A stretch of DNA of 64,000 nt from an uncultured Acidobacteriota bacterium (lineage in GTDB: Bacteria; Acidobacteriota; Terriglobia; Bryobacterales; Bryobacteraceae), in NCBI GenBank assembly GCA_902825945.1, contig CADECY010000003.1, forward strand, positions 52,563 to 116,562. The letters run 5' to 3'. Under the pieces are notes generated by a model, which saw only the letters and a list, made by a program, of their open reading frames with translations, had not been told where the DNA came from and searched no databases. Of the stretch, positions 42,022 to 50,878 are shown in pieces (position 1 is the first letter of the stretch; each line of letters starts with the position of its first letter). The translations under genes and the position numbers were made by a program.

Positions 42022-43283
42022 AGCTCTCGATCACGGGTATCAATCACACGACGGCCCCCGTCGAGGTCCGGGAGAAGTTCGCCTTCGATCAGAAGCGGCT
42101 TCCGGACTTTCTCGCCGAGCTTCGCGCGCAACCGGGCTTGCAGGAGACGATGATTCTGTCGACGTGCAATCGGGTCGAGATCGCCGTGACGGCCGAGGAT
42201 TCGTGCGATCCGCTCGATTCGGTGGCCGACTTTCTCGCTCGCGCTCAGCAGGTGGACCGGCAGTGGGTCCGCCAGTTTCTCTATCATCACTCCGATCGCG
42301 CGGCCATCAAGCATCTGTTTCGCGTGGCGGCGAGTCTGGACTCCATGGTGGTGGGCGAGCCGCAGATCCTCGGACAGTTGAAGGCCGCCTACGACACGGC
42401 GAAGCAATCGGGCGCGGTGAACGGATATCTCGAGTCCGTGCTGACCCGCGCGTTCAGCGTCGCCAAGCGTGTGCGGACCGAGACCGAGATCGGGCAGAGT
42501 GCGGTTTCGGTGAGCTACGCGGCGGTGGAGTTGGCGCGGCAGATCTTCGGATCGTTGAAGGGCAAGCGCGCGATTCTCGTGGGCGCGGGCAAGATGTCGG
42601 AACTCGCGGCTCGGCATCTTCAGCGCTCCGGCGTTTCCGAGATCCTGGTGACGAACCGCTCGCCACAGCGGGCGCAGCAGATGGCGGAGATCTTCCACGG
42701 GCGCGTGGTCGACTACACGACCTTCGTCAATGCGCTGCCGGAAGTGGACGTCCTAATCGCTTCGAGCGGCGCGCCACACTACATCCTGCACAAGGAAGAC
42801 ATGAAGCGAGTCATCGGCGCGCGGCGGAACCGGCCGATGTTCCTGATCGACATCGCGGTGCCTCGCAATATCGAGCCGTCGGTGAACGAACTCGACAACG
42901 TGTTCCTCTACGATATCGACGACTTGCAGAAGGCGGTCGAAGAGAACCGGCGCGGACGCCAGGAAGAGGCGGTCGCGGCCGAGCGCATCGTGGACGACGA
43001 GGTGGAGCGGATGATCACGCGCCTGCGGGCCCGTGAGTTGACGCCGACGATCGTCGCGCTGCAGCAGCAGTTGGAAGGAGTACGCGCGGCCGAGATCGAG
43101 CGCGTGCGCGGCAAGTTGGGCCCGCTGACGCCGCAGCAGGAAGAAGCGATCGAAGCGCTCACGCGCGGCATCATCAACAAGGTGGCGCACGGGCCGATCT
43201 CGGAGATCCGCCGCGTGGTGAACGAGCCCGAGGGCCCTTCCGCCATTGAAGCCATCCGCCGGATGTTCCGGCTCGGAGAATAA
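42018..43283 (+). CDS. hemA: Glutamyl-tRNA reductase
   Basis: Reduces glutamyl-tRNA to glutamate-1-semialdehyde, the committed step of C5-pathway haem synthesis (EC 1.2.1.70). The 421-residue protein starts MKLSITGINHTTAPVEVREK; the catalytic Cys50 is in ILSTCNRVEI. The NADPH-binding loop is AILVGAGKMSELAARHL, and the C-terminal helical dimerisation domain ends about residue 420. ATG 42018 overlaps the hemX-like stop (ATGA). The frame open upstream of that is inside the hemX-like gene. Confidence 0.95.
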   Translation: MKLSITGINHTTAPVEVREKFAFDQKRLPDFLAELRAQPGLQETMILSTCNRVEIAVTAEDSCDPLDSVADFLARAQQVDRQWVRQFLYHHSDRAAIKHLFRVAASLDSMVVGEPQILGQLKAAYDTAKQSGAVNGYLESVLTRAFSVAKRVRTETEIGQSAVSVSYAAVELARQIFGSLKGKRAILVGAGKMSELAARHLQRSGVSEILVTNRSPQRAQQMAEIFHGRVVDYTTFVNALPEVDVLIASSGAPHYILHKEDMKRVIGARRNRPMFLIDIAVPRNIEPSVNELDNVFLYDIDDLQKAVEENRRGRQEEAVAAERIVDDEVERMITRLRARELTPTIVALQQQLEGVRAAEIERVRGKLGPLTPQQEEAIEALTRGIINKVAHGPISEIRRVVNEPEGPSAIEAIRRMFRLGE

Positions 43284-43289
43284 GAACGA

Positions 43290-44195
43290 ATGCTCATTAT
43301 CGGATCACGGGGTTCGCAACTGGCCCTGTGGCAATCCCGCTGGATCGCCGCGCGGCTCAGCGAACTCGGCGTCGAAACCCGGATCGAGATCATCAAGACC
43401 ACCGGCGACAAGATCACCGATGTCGCCTTGTCGAAAGCGGGCGGCAAGGGACTGTTCACCAAGGAACTCGAGGACGCGCTGCTCGATCGCCGCATCGATC
43501 TCGCCGTGCACAGCCTGAAGGACATGCCGACGTCGATTCCGGAAGGGCTCGCGCTAGCCGCGGTTCCCGAGCGTGCCGACCCGCGCGATGCCATGGTCGG
43601 CGCGCCGCTCGACTCGATCGAGCATGGCGCGCGCGTGGGTACGAGTTCGCTGCGGCGCGCCGCGCTGTTGCGGCACCGGCGGCCCGATCTCGTGGTCGAG
43701 GATATTCGTGGGAATCTGGACACACGGCTCCGCAAGCTCGACGAAGGGCAGTATGACGCGATCATGCTCGCCGCGGCGGGATTGAAGCGGCTTGGATGGG
43801 AGTCGCGGATCGCCGAGACCCTCGAGCCCTCGCAGTTCTGTCCGGCGGTAGGCCAAGGCGCGCTGGCGGTCGAGACGAGATCGGAACCCGGTGATGAAGC
43901 GCTCGCGATCTGCGCCAAACTCGACCACGCGGAAACTCGCGCCGCGGTGACGGCGGAGCGCGCGGTGTTGAACGAACTCGGAGGCGGATGCCAGGTGCCG
44001 CTGGGTGCCCATGCGCGGTTCGATGGAAACGGTGAACTGCGGGTGGAGGCGATGATCGTTTCTCCCGATGGCCGCACGCTGATTCATCGAGAGTCTTCTA
44101 TTACGGCGGCAAACGCAGCTTCCGGCGGTGCCGCGCTCGCGCACGAGTTGCTCGCCACCGGCGGTGCGGAGATTCTGAAGTTGGTGTACGGATGA
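43290..44195 (+). CDS. hemC: Hydroxymethylbilane synthase
   Basis: Polymerises four porphobilinogen units into hydroxymethylbilane (EC 2.5.1.61). A 301-residue protein; IIGSRGSQLALWQSRWIA opens domain 1, LAVHSLKDMPTSIPEGLALA carries the catalytic Asp region (Asp78), and GGGCQVPLGAHA holds Cys234, the attachment site of the dipyrromethane cofactor. It starts 6 bases after hemA and overlaps the next gene by 4 bases. Confidence 0.95.
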   Translation: MLIIGSRGSQLALWQSRWIAARLSELGVETRIEIIKTTGDKITDVALSKAGGKGLFTKELEDALLDRRIDLAVHSLKDMPTSIPEGLALAAVPERADPRDAMVGAPLDSIEHGARVGTSSLRRAALLRHRRPDLVVEDIRGNLDTRLRKLDEGQYDAIMLAAAGLKRLGWESRIAETLEPSQFCPAVGQGALAVETRSEPGDEALAICAKLDHAETRAAVTAERAVLNELGGGCQVPLGAHARFDGNGELRVEAMIVSPDGRTLIHRESSITAANAASGGAALAHELLATGGAEILKLVYG

Positions 44196-45682
44196 CGCTG
44201 GTGTATCTCGTGGGCGCTGGCCCCGGTGATCCGGGACTGCTGACGCTCAAGGGGCGTGCGGCGATCGAACGCGCGGACTCGATCCTGTTCGATCATTTGG
44301 CCAACGAGGCGTTGCTCGACCATGCGCGGCCCGGCGTGGAACGCGTTTATGTGGGGAAAAAGAAGTCGGCCCACACATACTCGCAAGCCGAAATCGCGGC
44401 GATGATGATCGAACGGGCTCGGGCGGGCAAGGTAGTGGTGCGGCTCAAGGGTGGTGATCCCTTCATCTTCGGCCGCGGTGGAGAAGAAGCCGAGGCATTG
44501 GCCGATGCCCGCATCGACTTCGAAGTCGTGCCGGGCGTCACCGCTCCGCTCGGTATCGCCGCGTATTCGGGAATTCCGCTCACCCATCGCGATCACACCT
44601 CGGCCGTCACGTTCGTCACCGGACACGATGTCGCGCGGATCGATTGGACCCGCGTCGGCATGTCGGAAACCCTGGTGGTCTATATGGGACTCAGTGTCAT
44701 CGGCGAGATCTCGGAGAAGCTGATCGCCGCGGGACGCGATCCGATGACGCCAGCAGTGGCTGTTCGTTGGGGCACCCGGCCCGAACAACAAACGGTGGCG
44801 GCGCCTTTGCGCGATCTCGCCGCGGCCGTCGCCACCGCGCGAATGAAGCCGCCGGCAACGGTCATCATCGGGGAAGTGGTGCGGCTGCGCGAGAAGTTGA
44901 ACTGGTTCGAACGCCTCCCGCTTTCCGGACAACGAATCGTGATCACTCGCGCCGAAGGCCAAGCCGAGGAGTTCGCCGCGAAGCTGCGGGCGGCCGGCGC
45001 CGAGACAGTGGAGTTCCCAGTGATCTCCATTCTGCCGCCCGCCGATCCAGGGCCTCTGGTACGCGCGATCCGGAACCTCGCGGACTACGACTGGGTTGTT
45101 TTCACGAGCGTCAATGCGGTGCGCTTCTTCGTGGATGCCCTCGACCGTTCGCATGCCGATCTCCGTTCGCTCCGCGCGCGCATCTGCGCCATCGGGCCAG
45201 CAACGCGAACTGCTATCGAGCGCCTGCATCTGAACGTCGCGCTGACGCCCGCCCAGGCAGTGGGCGAGGGGCTCGTCTCCGCGTTCGCTTCGACCCCGAT
45301 AGCCGGGCAGCGGGTACTGCTGCCGCGCGCCGCCGTGGCGCGAGACATCATCCCGATCGAGTTGGGAAGGCTGGGAGCAAAAGTCGACATCGTCGATGCT
45401 TATCGCAACGAGGTTCCGCAAGACGCGGCGGAGCGTGCGAACGAAATCTTCTCGCGTCCCGCCGATTGGATCACATTCACCAGTTCTTCCACGGTCAAGA
45501 ATTTTCTCGCGGCAGCCGGACATGATCGCATGTCACGAGCGGCATCCATTGGACCCGCGACGTCGGAAACGTTGCGCAAGCACGGAATCGAGCCCGCATT
45601 GGAAGCCGATCCGCACACCACCGATGCTTTGATCGAGGCGATCGTCAGGCGAGTTGCGGAAACCAAAGCCGCTTCGCGGTAG
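44192..45682 (+). CDS. cobA-hemD: Uroporphyrinogen-III C-methyltransferase / uroporphyrinogen-III synthase fusion
   Basis: A 496-residue bifunctional enzyme. Residues 1-240 are the SAM-dependent methyltransferase (VYLVGAGPGDPGLLTLKGRA, VVVRLKGGDPFIFGRGGEEA), which makes precorrin-2 for sirohaem and cobalamin. Residues 245-490 are HemD (IVITRAEGQAEEFAAKLRAA, DWVVFTSVNAVRFFVDALDR, TPAQAVGEGLVSAF), which closes hydroxymethylbilane to uroporphyrinogen III. No CysG-type dehydrogenase/ferrochelatase domain is present. The start overlaps hemC (ATGA), and its last 38 bases overlap the convergent amidohydrolase. Confidence 0.92.
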   Translation: MTLVYLVGAGPGDPGLLTLKGRAAIERADSILFDHLANEALLDHARPGVERVYVGKKKSAHTYSQAEIAAMMIERARAGKVVVRLKGGDPFIFGRGGEEAEALADARIDFEVVPGVTAPLGIAAYSGIPLTHRDHTSAVTFVTGHDVARIDWTRVGMSETLVVYMGLSVIGEISEKLIAAGRDPMTPAVAVRWGTRPEQQTVAAPLRDLAAAVATARMKPPATVIIGEVVRLREKLNWFERLPLSGQRIVITRAEGQAEEFAAKLRAAGAETVEFPVISILPPADPGPLVRAIRNLADYDWVVFTSVNAVRFFVDALDRSHADLRSLRARICAIGPATRTAIERLHLNVALTPAQAVGEGLVSAFASTPIAGQRVLLPRAAVARDIIPIELGRLGAKVDIVDAYRNEVPQDAAERANEIFSRPADWITFTSSSTVKNFLAAAGHDRMSRAASIGPATSETLRKHGIEPALEADPHTTDALIEAIVRRVAETKAASR

Positions 45683-46475
45683 CGCCGAGAATCTGCTCGC
45701 GCGCCGAATCCTTCACTGGCAGATCCTTGGTGAAGATGCGCAGGTGCTCGGCGTAGCTGACCTTCGGGGTCCACAGATCGTTCGGAAAGTCGCTGCCCCA
45801 GATGCATCGCTCGGGTCCGTACGCTTCGATCACCTTGAGGCACGGCCCGTGCATGTCGGCGCAGGGATATCCGCTCATCGATCCCGTGGGGATGAACGTG
45901 AGCTTGGCGTGCAGATTCTTCCGCCTCGAAAGCTTCAGCACGTCTTCGAGGATCGGCACGAGTTCAGGCCCGGCCTTGATGTTCATGCAATGGTCGAGCA
46001 CGACGCGGAGTTTCGGAAAGTCCGCGAGCATGCGGTCGACTTGCGGCGCCTTCTCTCGTCCCACGAGAACGTTGATCACGAGGTTGTTGTCGAGCGCCGT
46101 CTTCCACAGCGCCCGTACTCCCGGATGATCGAGCCGTCCGTCTTTCGCCGGAATGCTGCGCATGCCGCGAATCCGGAACTTCTTCGCGTACTCGGCGAGC
46201 ATTTTCAGGCTCTCGGGATTGTCGGGATCGAGGGTGCAAACTCCCGCGATCCAGTCCGGATGCGCCACGGCGGAATCGAGAATGTAGCGATTGTCGAAGC
46301 GATAGAACGTGGTCGTTTGAATCGCGCAGACGGCGCGAACGCCGTTGGCCTTCACCGCCACATGCAAGTCCTCGACAGTGGCTTTGCCCGAAGGCGGACG
46401 CAGGGGCTTCTCGATCACTGGGTACTTCTTCTCGTCTTTCGCGTAGATGTGGGCGTGGGTGTCGATGATCAGCAT
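45645..46475 (-). CDS. Amidohydrolase-superfamily (amidohydrolase_2) metal-dependent hydrolase
   Basis: About 276 residues from ATG 46475 (MLIIDTHAHIYAKDEKKYPV); an alternative ATG lies at 46487. THAH is the metal-binding HxH of the TIM-barrel amidohydrolase_2 group, which also includes decarboxylases and lactonases. LRVVLDHCMNIKAGPEL and CIWGSDFPNDLWTPKVSYAE (GSDFP) supply the usual His and Asp. The substrate is unknown. It is divergent from the TPR gene and overlaps cobA-hemD by 38 bases at the 3' end. Confidence 0.82.
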   Translation of the reverse strand: MLIIDTHAHIYAKDEKKYPVIEKPLRPPSGKATVEDLHVAVKANGVRAVCAIQTTTFYRFDNRYILDSAVAHPDWIAGVCTLDPDNPESLKMLAEYAKKFRIRGMRSIPAKDGRLDHPGVRALWKTALDNNLVINVLVGREKAPQVDRMLADFPKLRVVLDHCMNIKAGPELVPILEDVLKLSRRKNLHAKLTFIPTGSMSGYPCADMHGPCLKVIEAYGPERCIWGSDFPNDLWTPKVSYAEHLRIFTKDLPVKDSAREQILGATAKRLWFPQLA

Positions 46476-46502
46476 GTCTGGAACCATTATTATGGTCCAT
46501 AC

Positions 46503-47117
46503 ATGAAGACCACGCTTTTGCTCCTCTTAGCGGCCGTTCTGGCGCTGGCCGAAGACTACAAGTTCTACAACGATCGCGGAAGCGAAGCGTTCAAGCAGGG
46601 CAAGATCGAGGAATCGATCAAGGACTTCGACAAGGCGATCGCGCTCGAGCCGCGGTTGAAGCCGCATCACTGGCAGCGCGGGATCTCGCTCTACTACGCG
46701 GGCAAGTTCGACGAGTGCCGCAAGCAGTTCGAAATCCACAAGACCGTGAATCCCGAAGATGTCGAGAATGCGGTGTGGCATTACCTGTGCGTGGCGCGAA
46801 CGAAGGGTGTGGACACCGCGCGCAAGGGGCTCATTCCGATTCGGTCGGATGAGCGCGTGCCGATGATGGAGGTCTACGCGATGTACCGTGCCGAATCGAC
46901 GCCCGAGAAGGTGCTCTCGGTTGCCAACGCGGGCGGTCCGGCGGGCAAGGAACTGCACGTGCAACTCTTCTATGCGCATCTGTACATCGGGCTGTTTCAC
47001 GAGGCGGCCGGGGACAAGAAGCTTGCGCTCGAGCACATCCGGAAGGCGGCGAAGGATTTTCCGGTCGGGCACTACATGTGGGATGTGGCGCGGGTTCACC
47101 TGGACCGGGCGAAGTAG
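46503..47117 (+). CDS. TPR-repeat protein, exported
   Basis: A 204-residue protein from ATG 46503 with a signal peptide (MKTTLLLLLAAVLALAEDYK). Two clear TPR units follow (YNDRGSEAFKQGKIEESIKD, then HWQRGISLYYAGKFDECRKQ); the rest is helical. TPRs mediate protein contacts, here probably in the periplasm. TATTAT (46488-46493) lies 9 bases upstream and overlaps the divergent amidohydrolase start region. The 130-base gap to the next gene holds nothing recognisable besides a GGAG close to that gene. Confidence 0.78.
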   Translation: MKTTLLLLLAAVLALAEDYKFYNDRGSEAFKQGKIEESIKDFDKAIALEPRLKPHHWQRGISLYYAGKFDECRKQFEIHKTVNPEDVENAVWHYLCVARTKGVDTARKGLIPIRSDERVPMMEVYAMYRAESTPEKVLSVANAGGPAGKELHVQLFYAHLYIGLFHEAAGDKKLALEHIRKAAKDFPVGHYMWDVARVHLDRAK

Positions 47118-47247
47118 CCAGGCAGCCCTTGCGGCACTTTGCCTTGGCGGCTTTCCCCGGAGCTCGAGCCACTCCGCGTAACCAAACCGCCGCCACGGCA
47201 GCCTAAGATATCATGGTGAGGACCCGCCCCATGGAGACTTTGACCCG

Positions 47248-49422
47248 ATGAAAAAGCTCGGATTGTGCCTGCTTTCGTTTGCCGCCTGGGCCTCCGACTG
47301 GACCGACTACCGCGGTCCGAACCGCGATGGCCGTTCACCCGAGAAGAACCTGCCCACAAAGTGGGCCCTCGATGGCGAGAACTTCCTGTGGAAGGCGCCG
47401 TACGGAGGCCGTTCGACGCCGATCATCATGAACGGCAAACTCTACGTTCTGAATCCGTCGAATCATGCCCTGACGCCCGAACAGAAGATCGACCTTCAGG
47501 AACGCTTGATGTGCTTCGACGCCTACACGGGCAAGCTCCTCTGGGAGCGCAAATTCAACGTCTATCATTCCGACGTTCCGCCGCACCGCATCGCGTGGGC
47601 TTCGCCCGCCGGTGATCCGGAGACCGGCAACGTTTACATGTTCGGCGTCGGCGGCGTGCTCGCCGCGCTCGACCCCACGGGCAAGATCCTGTGGGAGCGC
47701 TCGCTCTCCGAGGATTTCGGAATCGTCACCACGCACGGCGGACGCACGGTATCGCCGATCATCGAAGGCGACACGGTGATCGTCAGCGGCATCACCACCA
47801 GTTGGGGCGATCACGCCCGTGCCGGCCACCGCTTCATGGCGTTCGACAAGCGCACGGGCGAATGTATTTACGTGAGCGTCCCGGGCGGCCGTCCCTTCGA
47901 TACGACCTATTCTCCGATGAATGTCGTTGACCACAACGGAACGCGCCTGCTGATCGCGGGCGGCGGCGACGGTACGATCCACGCCATCAAACTGAACACG
48001 GGCGAGCCCGTCTGGAAGTTCTTCATGTCGAAGCGCGGCGTCAACACCGGTGTTGTCGTGGCGGATGGCAAGGTGATCGTCAGCCATTCGGAAGAGAACC
48101 TCGACACGAGCGAGATGGGCCTGCTCGGCGCGATCGATATCGGCTCGAAAGGCGAGATCAAGAAGGATCAGTTGAAGTGGGCGATGGTCGGCCCGCAGAT
48201 GGGCTTTTCCTCTCCCGTCATCGATGGCGACCGCTTCTACCAGATCGACAACAGCGCCAACGTCTTCGCGTATGAACTGGCGACCGGCAAGCAGCTTTGG
48301 AAGAAGAACCTCGGCACGCTGCAGAAGGGTTCACCCGTGCTCGCCGATGGCAAACTCTATGTCGGAACCGAGAACGGCGCCTTCTTTATCCTGAAGCCTT
48401 CGGCCACCGAGTGCGAAGTTCTGAGCAAGGTCCAGTTCGGCTCGAAGGACGACATTGTCGAAATCACGGCATCGCCCGCGATTGCCAATGGCGTCGTTTA
48501 CTTCGTCACCAAGGATGGCCTCTACGCATTCGGGAAGAAGAACGTGACGCCGACGCCGAAGCGAGCCGTGGCGAAGGCGGTGCCCGGCGAGCCTGCTTTC
48601 GTGCTCGTTTCGCCGAGCGACGTTCCGATGAAGCCGGGCCAGAGCGTTCAGTTGCGTGTCCGGCTCTATGACGCCAAGGCCAATTTCGTTCGCGAAGAGA
48701 AAAGCGCGAAGTTCGAACTCGCGGGATTGAAGGGCGACATCGACGCCACTGGCAAGTTCACCGCTCCGGCCGGCGGACCGGGCCAAGCCGGTCTCGTCAA
48801 GGCAACGGTGGGTACACTCACCGGTCAAACGCGCTTGCGCGTCATGCCGCTGATTCCCGTGTCGGAGAATTTCGAGGGCTTCCAGCCTGGGCCTCCGCCA
48901 CGCCACTGGATCAACACTACCGGCAAGTACGAAGTCCGCGACCTCGAAGGGAACAAGGTGCTGGTCAAGCTCGCCGACAACGCCTTCACCAAACGAGCCC
49001 GTTCGTTCTTCGGGCACACGGCAGAGCACGACTACACGATCGAGGCCGATGTCCGCGCGATCGACCGCCGCCGCCAGATGGGCGATGCCGGCGTGGTGGC
49101 CCAGCGTTATCAATTGGTGCTGTTCGGCAATCATCAGCGGATCGAACTGCAACCGTGGCAGCCGGAGACGGCGCGAACGGTTCAGAAAGAGTTCGCCTGG
49201 AAGAAGGACACCTGGTACCGGTTGAAGCTCCGCGTGGAAGCGCTGCCAGGCGGCAAGACGAAAGCGCAAGGCAAGGCGTGGCCCGCGAGCGATCCGGAGC
49301 CCGCTGAGTGGACCATCGAGCGCGTGGATCCGATCGGCAACCCGAAGGGCTCGCCCGGCGTCTATGCGGATGCGCCCTTCGAAGTCTTTTTCGATAACAT
49401 CAAGGTGACAAGCAACCAATGA
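47248..49422 (+). CDS. PQQ-type beta-propeller protein with C-terminal sandwich domain, exported
   Basis: A 724-residue protein with a signal peptide (MKKLGLCLLSFAAWASDW). An eight-bladed propeller of PQQ-like repeats runs to about residue 430 (DWTDYRGPNRDGRSPEKNLP, GNVYMFGVGGVLAALDPTGK, GTIHAIKLNTGEPVWKFFMS, GLYAFGKK). Residues about 455-540 form an Ig-like linker, and about 545-724 a laminin/concanavalin-like sandwich (FEGFQPGPPPRHWINTTGKY). No clear CxxCH haem motif was seen. Such proteins may be dehydrogenases or scaffolds. The next gene overlaps by 4 bases (ATGA). Confidence 0.85.
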   Translation: MKKLGLCLLSFAAWASDWTDYRGPNRDGRSPEKNLPTKWALDGENFLWKAPYGGRSTPIIMNGKLYVLNPSNHALTPEQKIDLQERLMCFDAYTGKLLWERKFNVYHSDVPPHRIAWASPAGDPETGNVYMFGVGGVLAALDPTGKILWERSLSEDFGIVTTHGGRTVSPIIEGDTVIVSGITTSWGDHARAGHRFMAFDKRTGECIYVSVPGGRPFDTTYSPMNVVDHNGTRLLIAGGGDGTIHAIKLNTGEPVWKFFMSKRGVNTGVVVADGKVIVSHSEENLDTSEMGLLGAIDIGSKGEIKKDQLKWAMVGPQMGFSSPVIDGDRFYQIDNSANVFAYELATGKQLWKKNLGTLQKGSPVLADGKLYVGTENGAFFILKPSATECEVLSKVQFGSKDDIVEITASPAIANGVVYFVTKDGLYAFGKKNVTPTPKRAVAKAVPGEPAFVLVSPSDVPMKPGQSVQLRVRLYDAKANFVREEKSAKFELAGLKGDIDATGKFTAPAGGPGQAGLVKATVGTLTGQTRLRVMPLIPVSENFEGFQPGPPPRHWINTTGKYEVRDLEGNKVLVKLADNAFTKRARSFFGHTAEHDYTIEADVRAIDRRRQMGDAGVVAQRYQLVLFGNHQRIELQPWQPETARTVQKEFAWKKDTWYRLKLRVEALPGGKTKAQGKAWPASDPEPAEWTIERVDPIGNPKGSPGVYADAPFEVFFDNIKVTSNQ

Positions 49423-50864
49423 GCATTTCCACTCTCCCCCGACGCAACTTCATCATCGCCGCGTGGTGCGGGCTCGCCTTGACCGGCATCGCGCTCGCCT
49501 CCGAACCGGCCAATGGCGATTGGCCCATGTGGGGCGGCACCGCGGATCGCAACATGACCCGCAAGATGACGGGCCTGCCGAAAAACTGGGATCTCGCCAA
49601 GAAGTCGAACATCAAGTGGGTGGCCGCGCTCGGTTCGCAGACCTACGGCAATCCGACCATCGCGGGCGGCAAGGTTTTCGTTGGAACGAACAACGAAGGA
49701 CTGCGCGACCCGAAACAGCCCGGCGATCGGGGCGTTCTGATGGCGTTCCGCGAATCCGATGGTGAGTTCCTCTGGCAGCACGCCAACGAAAAGCTCGCCG
49801 CGGGCCGCGTGAACGATTGGCCGTTCCAGGGCGTGGCCTCGTCACCGCTGATCGAAGGCGACAAGCTCTACTACGTGAACAACCGCTGCGAACTGGTAGC
49901 GCTCGATACGGAAGGTTTCATCGACGGCGAAAACGACGGCCCGTTCAAAGAAGAGAAGCTCACGGGCAAGAAGGACGCCGACGTCATTTGGAAGCTCGAC
50001 ATGATGGAAGAGCTGGGCGTCTTCCCGCACAATCTGGCGAATGCGTCTCCGGTTGCATGGGGCGACAATCTGTACATCATGACCGCCAACGGACATGACG
50101 AGAGCCACGTCCACATTCCGTCGCCGCGTGCTCCCGCAATCATCGCGGTGAACAAGAAGACCGGCAAGGTGGTTTGGGAAGACAACTCGGTGGGCGAAAA
50201 GATTCTGCACGGGCAGTGGTCCTCGCCGGCTGTCGGCAAGCTCGGTGGCGTGGTGCAAGTGGTCTCCCCGCAGGGCGACGGCTGGGTTCGCGGTTACGAC
50301 GCCGAGACCGGCAAGAAGCTCTGGGAGTTCGATACCAACCCCAAAGACTCGGTGTGGCCGAAGAATCGCAACGAAGTGATCGCGACGCCGATTCTCTACG
50401 AAGACAAAGTTTACCTTGCCAACGGGCAAGATCCGGAGCACGGCGAAGGAGTCGGTCATCTTTACTGCATCGATCCCAGCAAACGCGGCGACATCACCAA
50501 GACCGGACTCGTGTGGCACTATGGCGATATCCGCCGGTCGATCTCGACGGGCGCGTTGGCGGACGGAATTCTCTATTACGCGGACTTCTCCGGCTTCCTC
50601 CATGCGATCGACGCCTCGAATGGCAAACAGATCTGGAAGCACGACATGCTCGCCGCCGTGTGGTCTTCGCCGATGGTGGTCGACGGGCGCGTCTTCCTGG
50701 GCGACGAGGATGGCGACATCACGGTGCTCAAACACGGCAAGGTGAAAGAAGTGCTGTTCGAAGGCAACATGGGCAGTTCGGTGTACTCGACTGTCGTTGC
50801 CGCCAATGGATCGCTCTTCGTCACCAATCGTAATCAGCTTATCTGCATCAGCGAGAAGAAGTAG
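49419..50864 (+). CDS. PQQ-type beta-propeller protein, Tat-exported
   Basis: A 481-residue protein with a twin-arginine signal (LPRRNFIIAAWCGLALTGIA). WPMWGGTADRNMTRKMTGLP opens the propeller, and repeats such as GDKLYYVNNRCELVALD, GDGWVRGYDAETGKKLWEF and GFLHAIDASNGKQIWKHDML follow. It is a shorter relative of the propeller encoded immediately upstream, with which it is translationally coupled. Tat export suggests folding or cofactor insertion before export. The cofactor (PQQ or none) cannot be told from sequence here. Confidence 0.85.
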   Translation: MSISTLPRRNFIIAAWCGLALTGIALASEPANGDWPMWGGTADRNMTRKMTGLPKNWDLAKKSNIKWVAALGSQTYGNPTIAGGKVFVGTNNEGLRDPKQPGDRGVLMAFRESDGEFLWQHANEKLAAGRVNDWPFQGVASSPLIEGDKLYYVNNRCELVALDTEGFIDGENDGPFKEEKLTGKKDADVIWKLDMMEELGVFPHNLANASPVAWGDNLYIMTANGHDESHVHIPSPRAPAIIAVNKKTGKVVWEDNSVGEKILHGQWSSPAVGKLGGVVQVVSPQGDGWVRGYDAETGKKLWEFDTNPKDSVWPKNRNEVIATPILYEDKVYLANGQDPEHGEGVGHLYCIDPSKRGDITKTGLVWHYGDIRRSISTGALADGILYYADFSGFLHAIDASNGKQIWKHDMLAAVWSSPMVVDGRVFLGDEDGDITVLKHGKVKEVLFEGNMGSSVYSTVVAANGSLFVTNRNQLICISEKK

Positions 50865-50878
50865 AGTTCCTGTTCATC

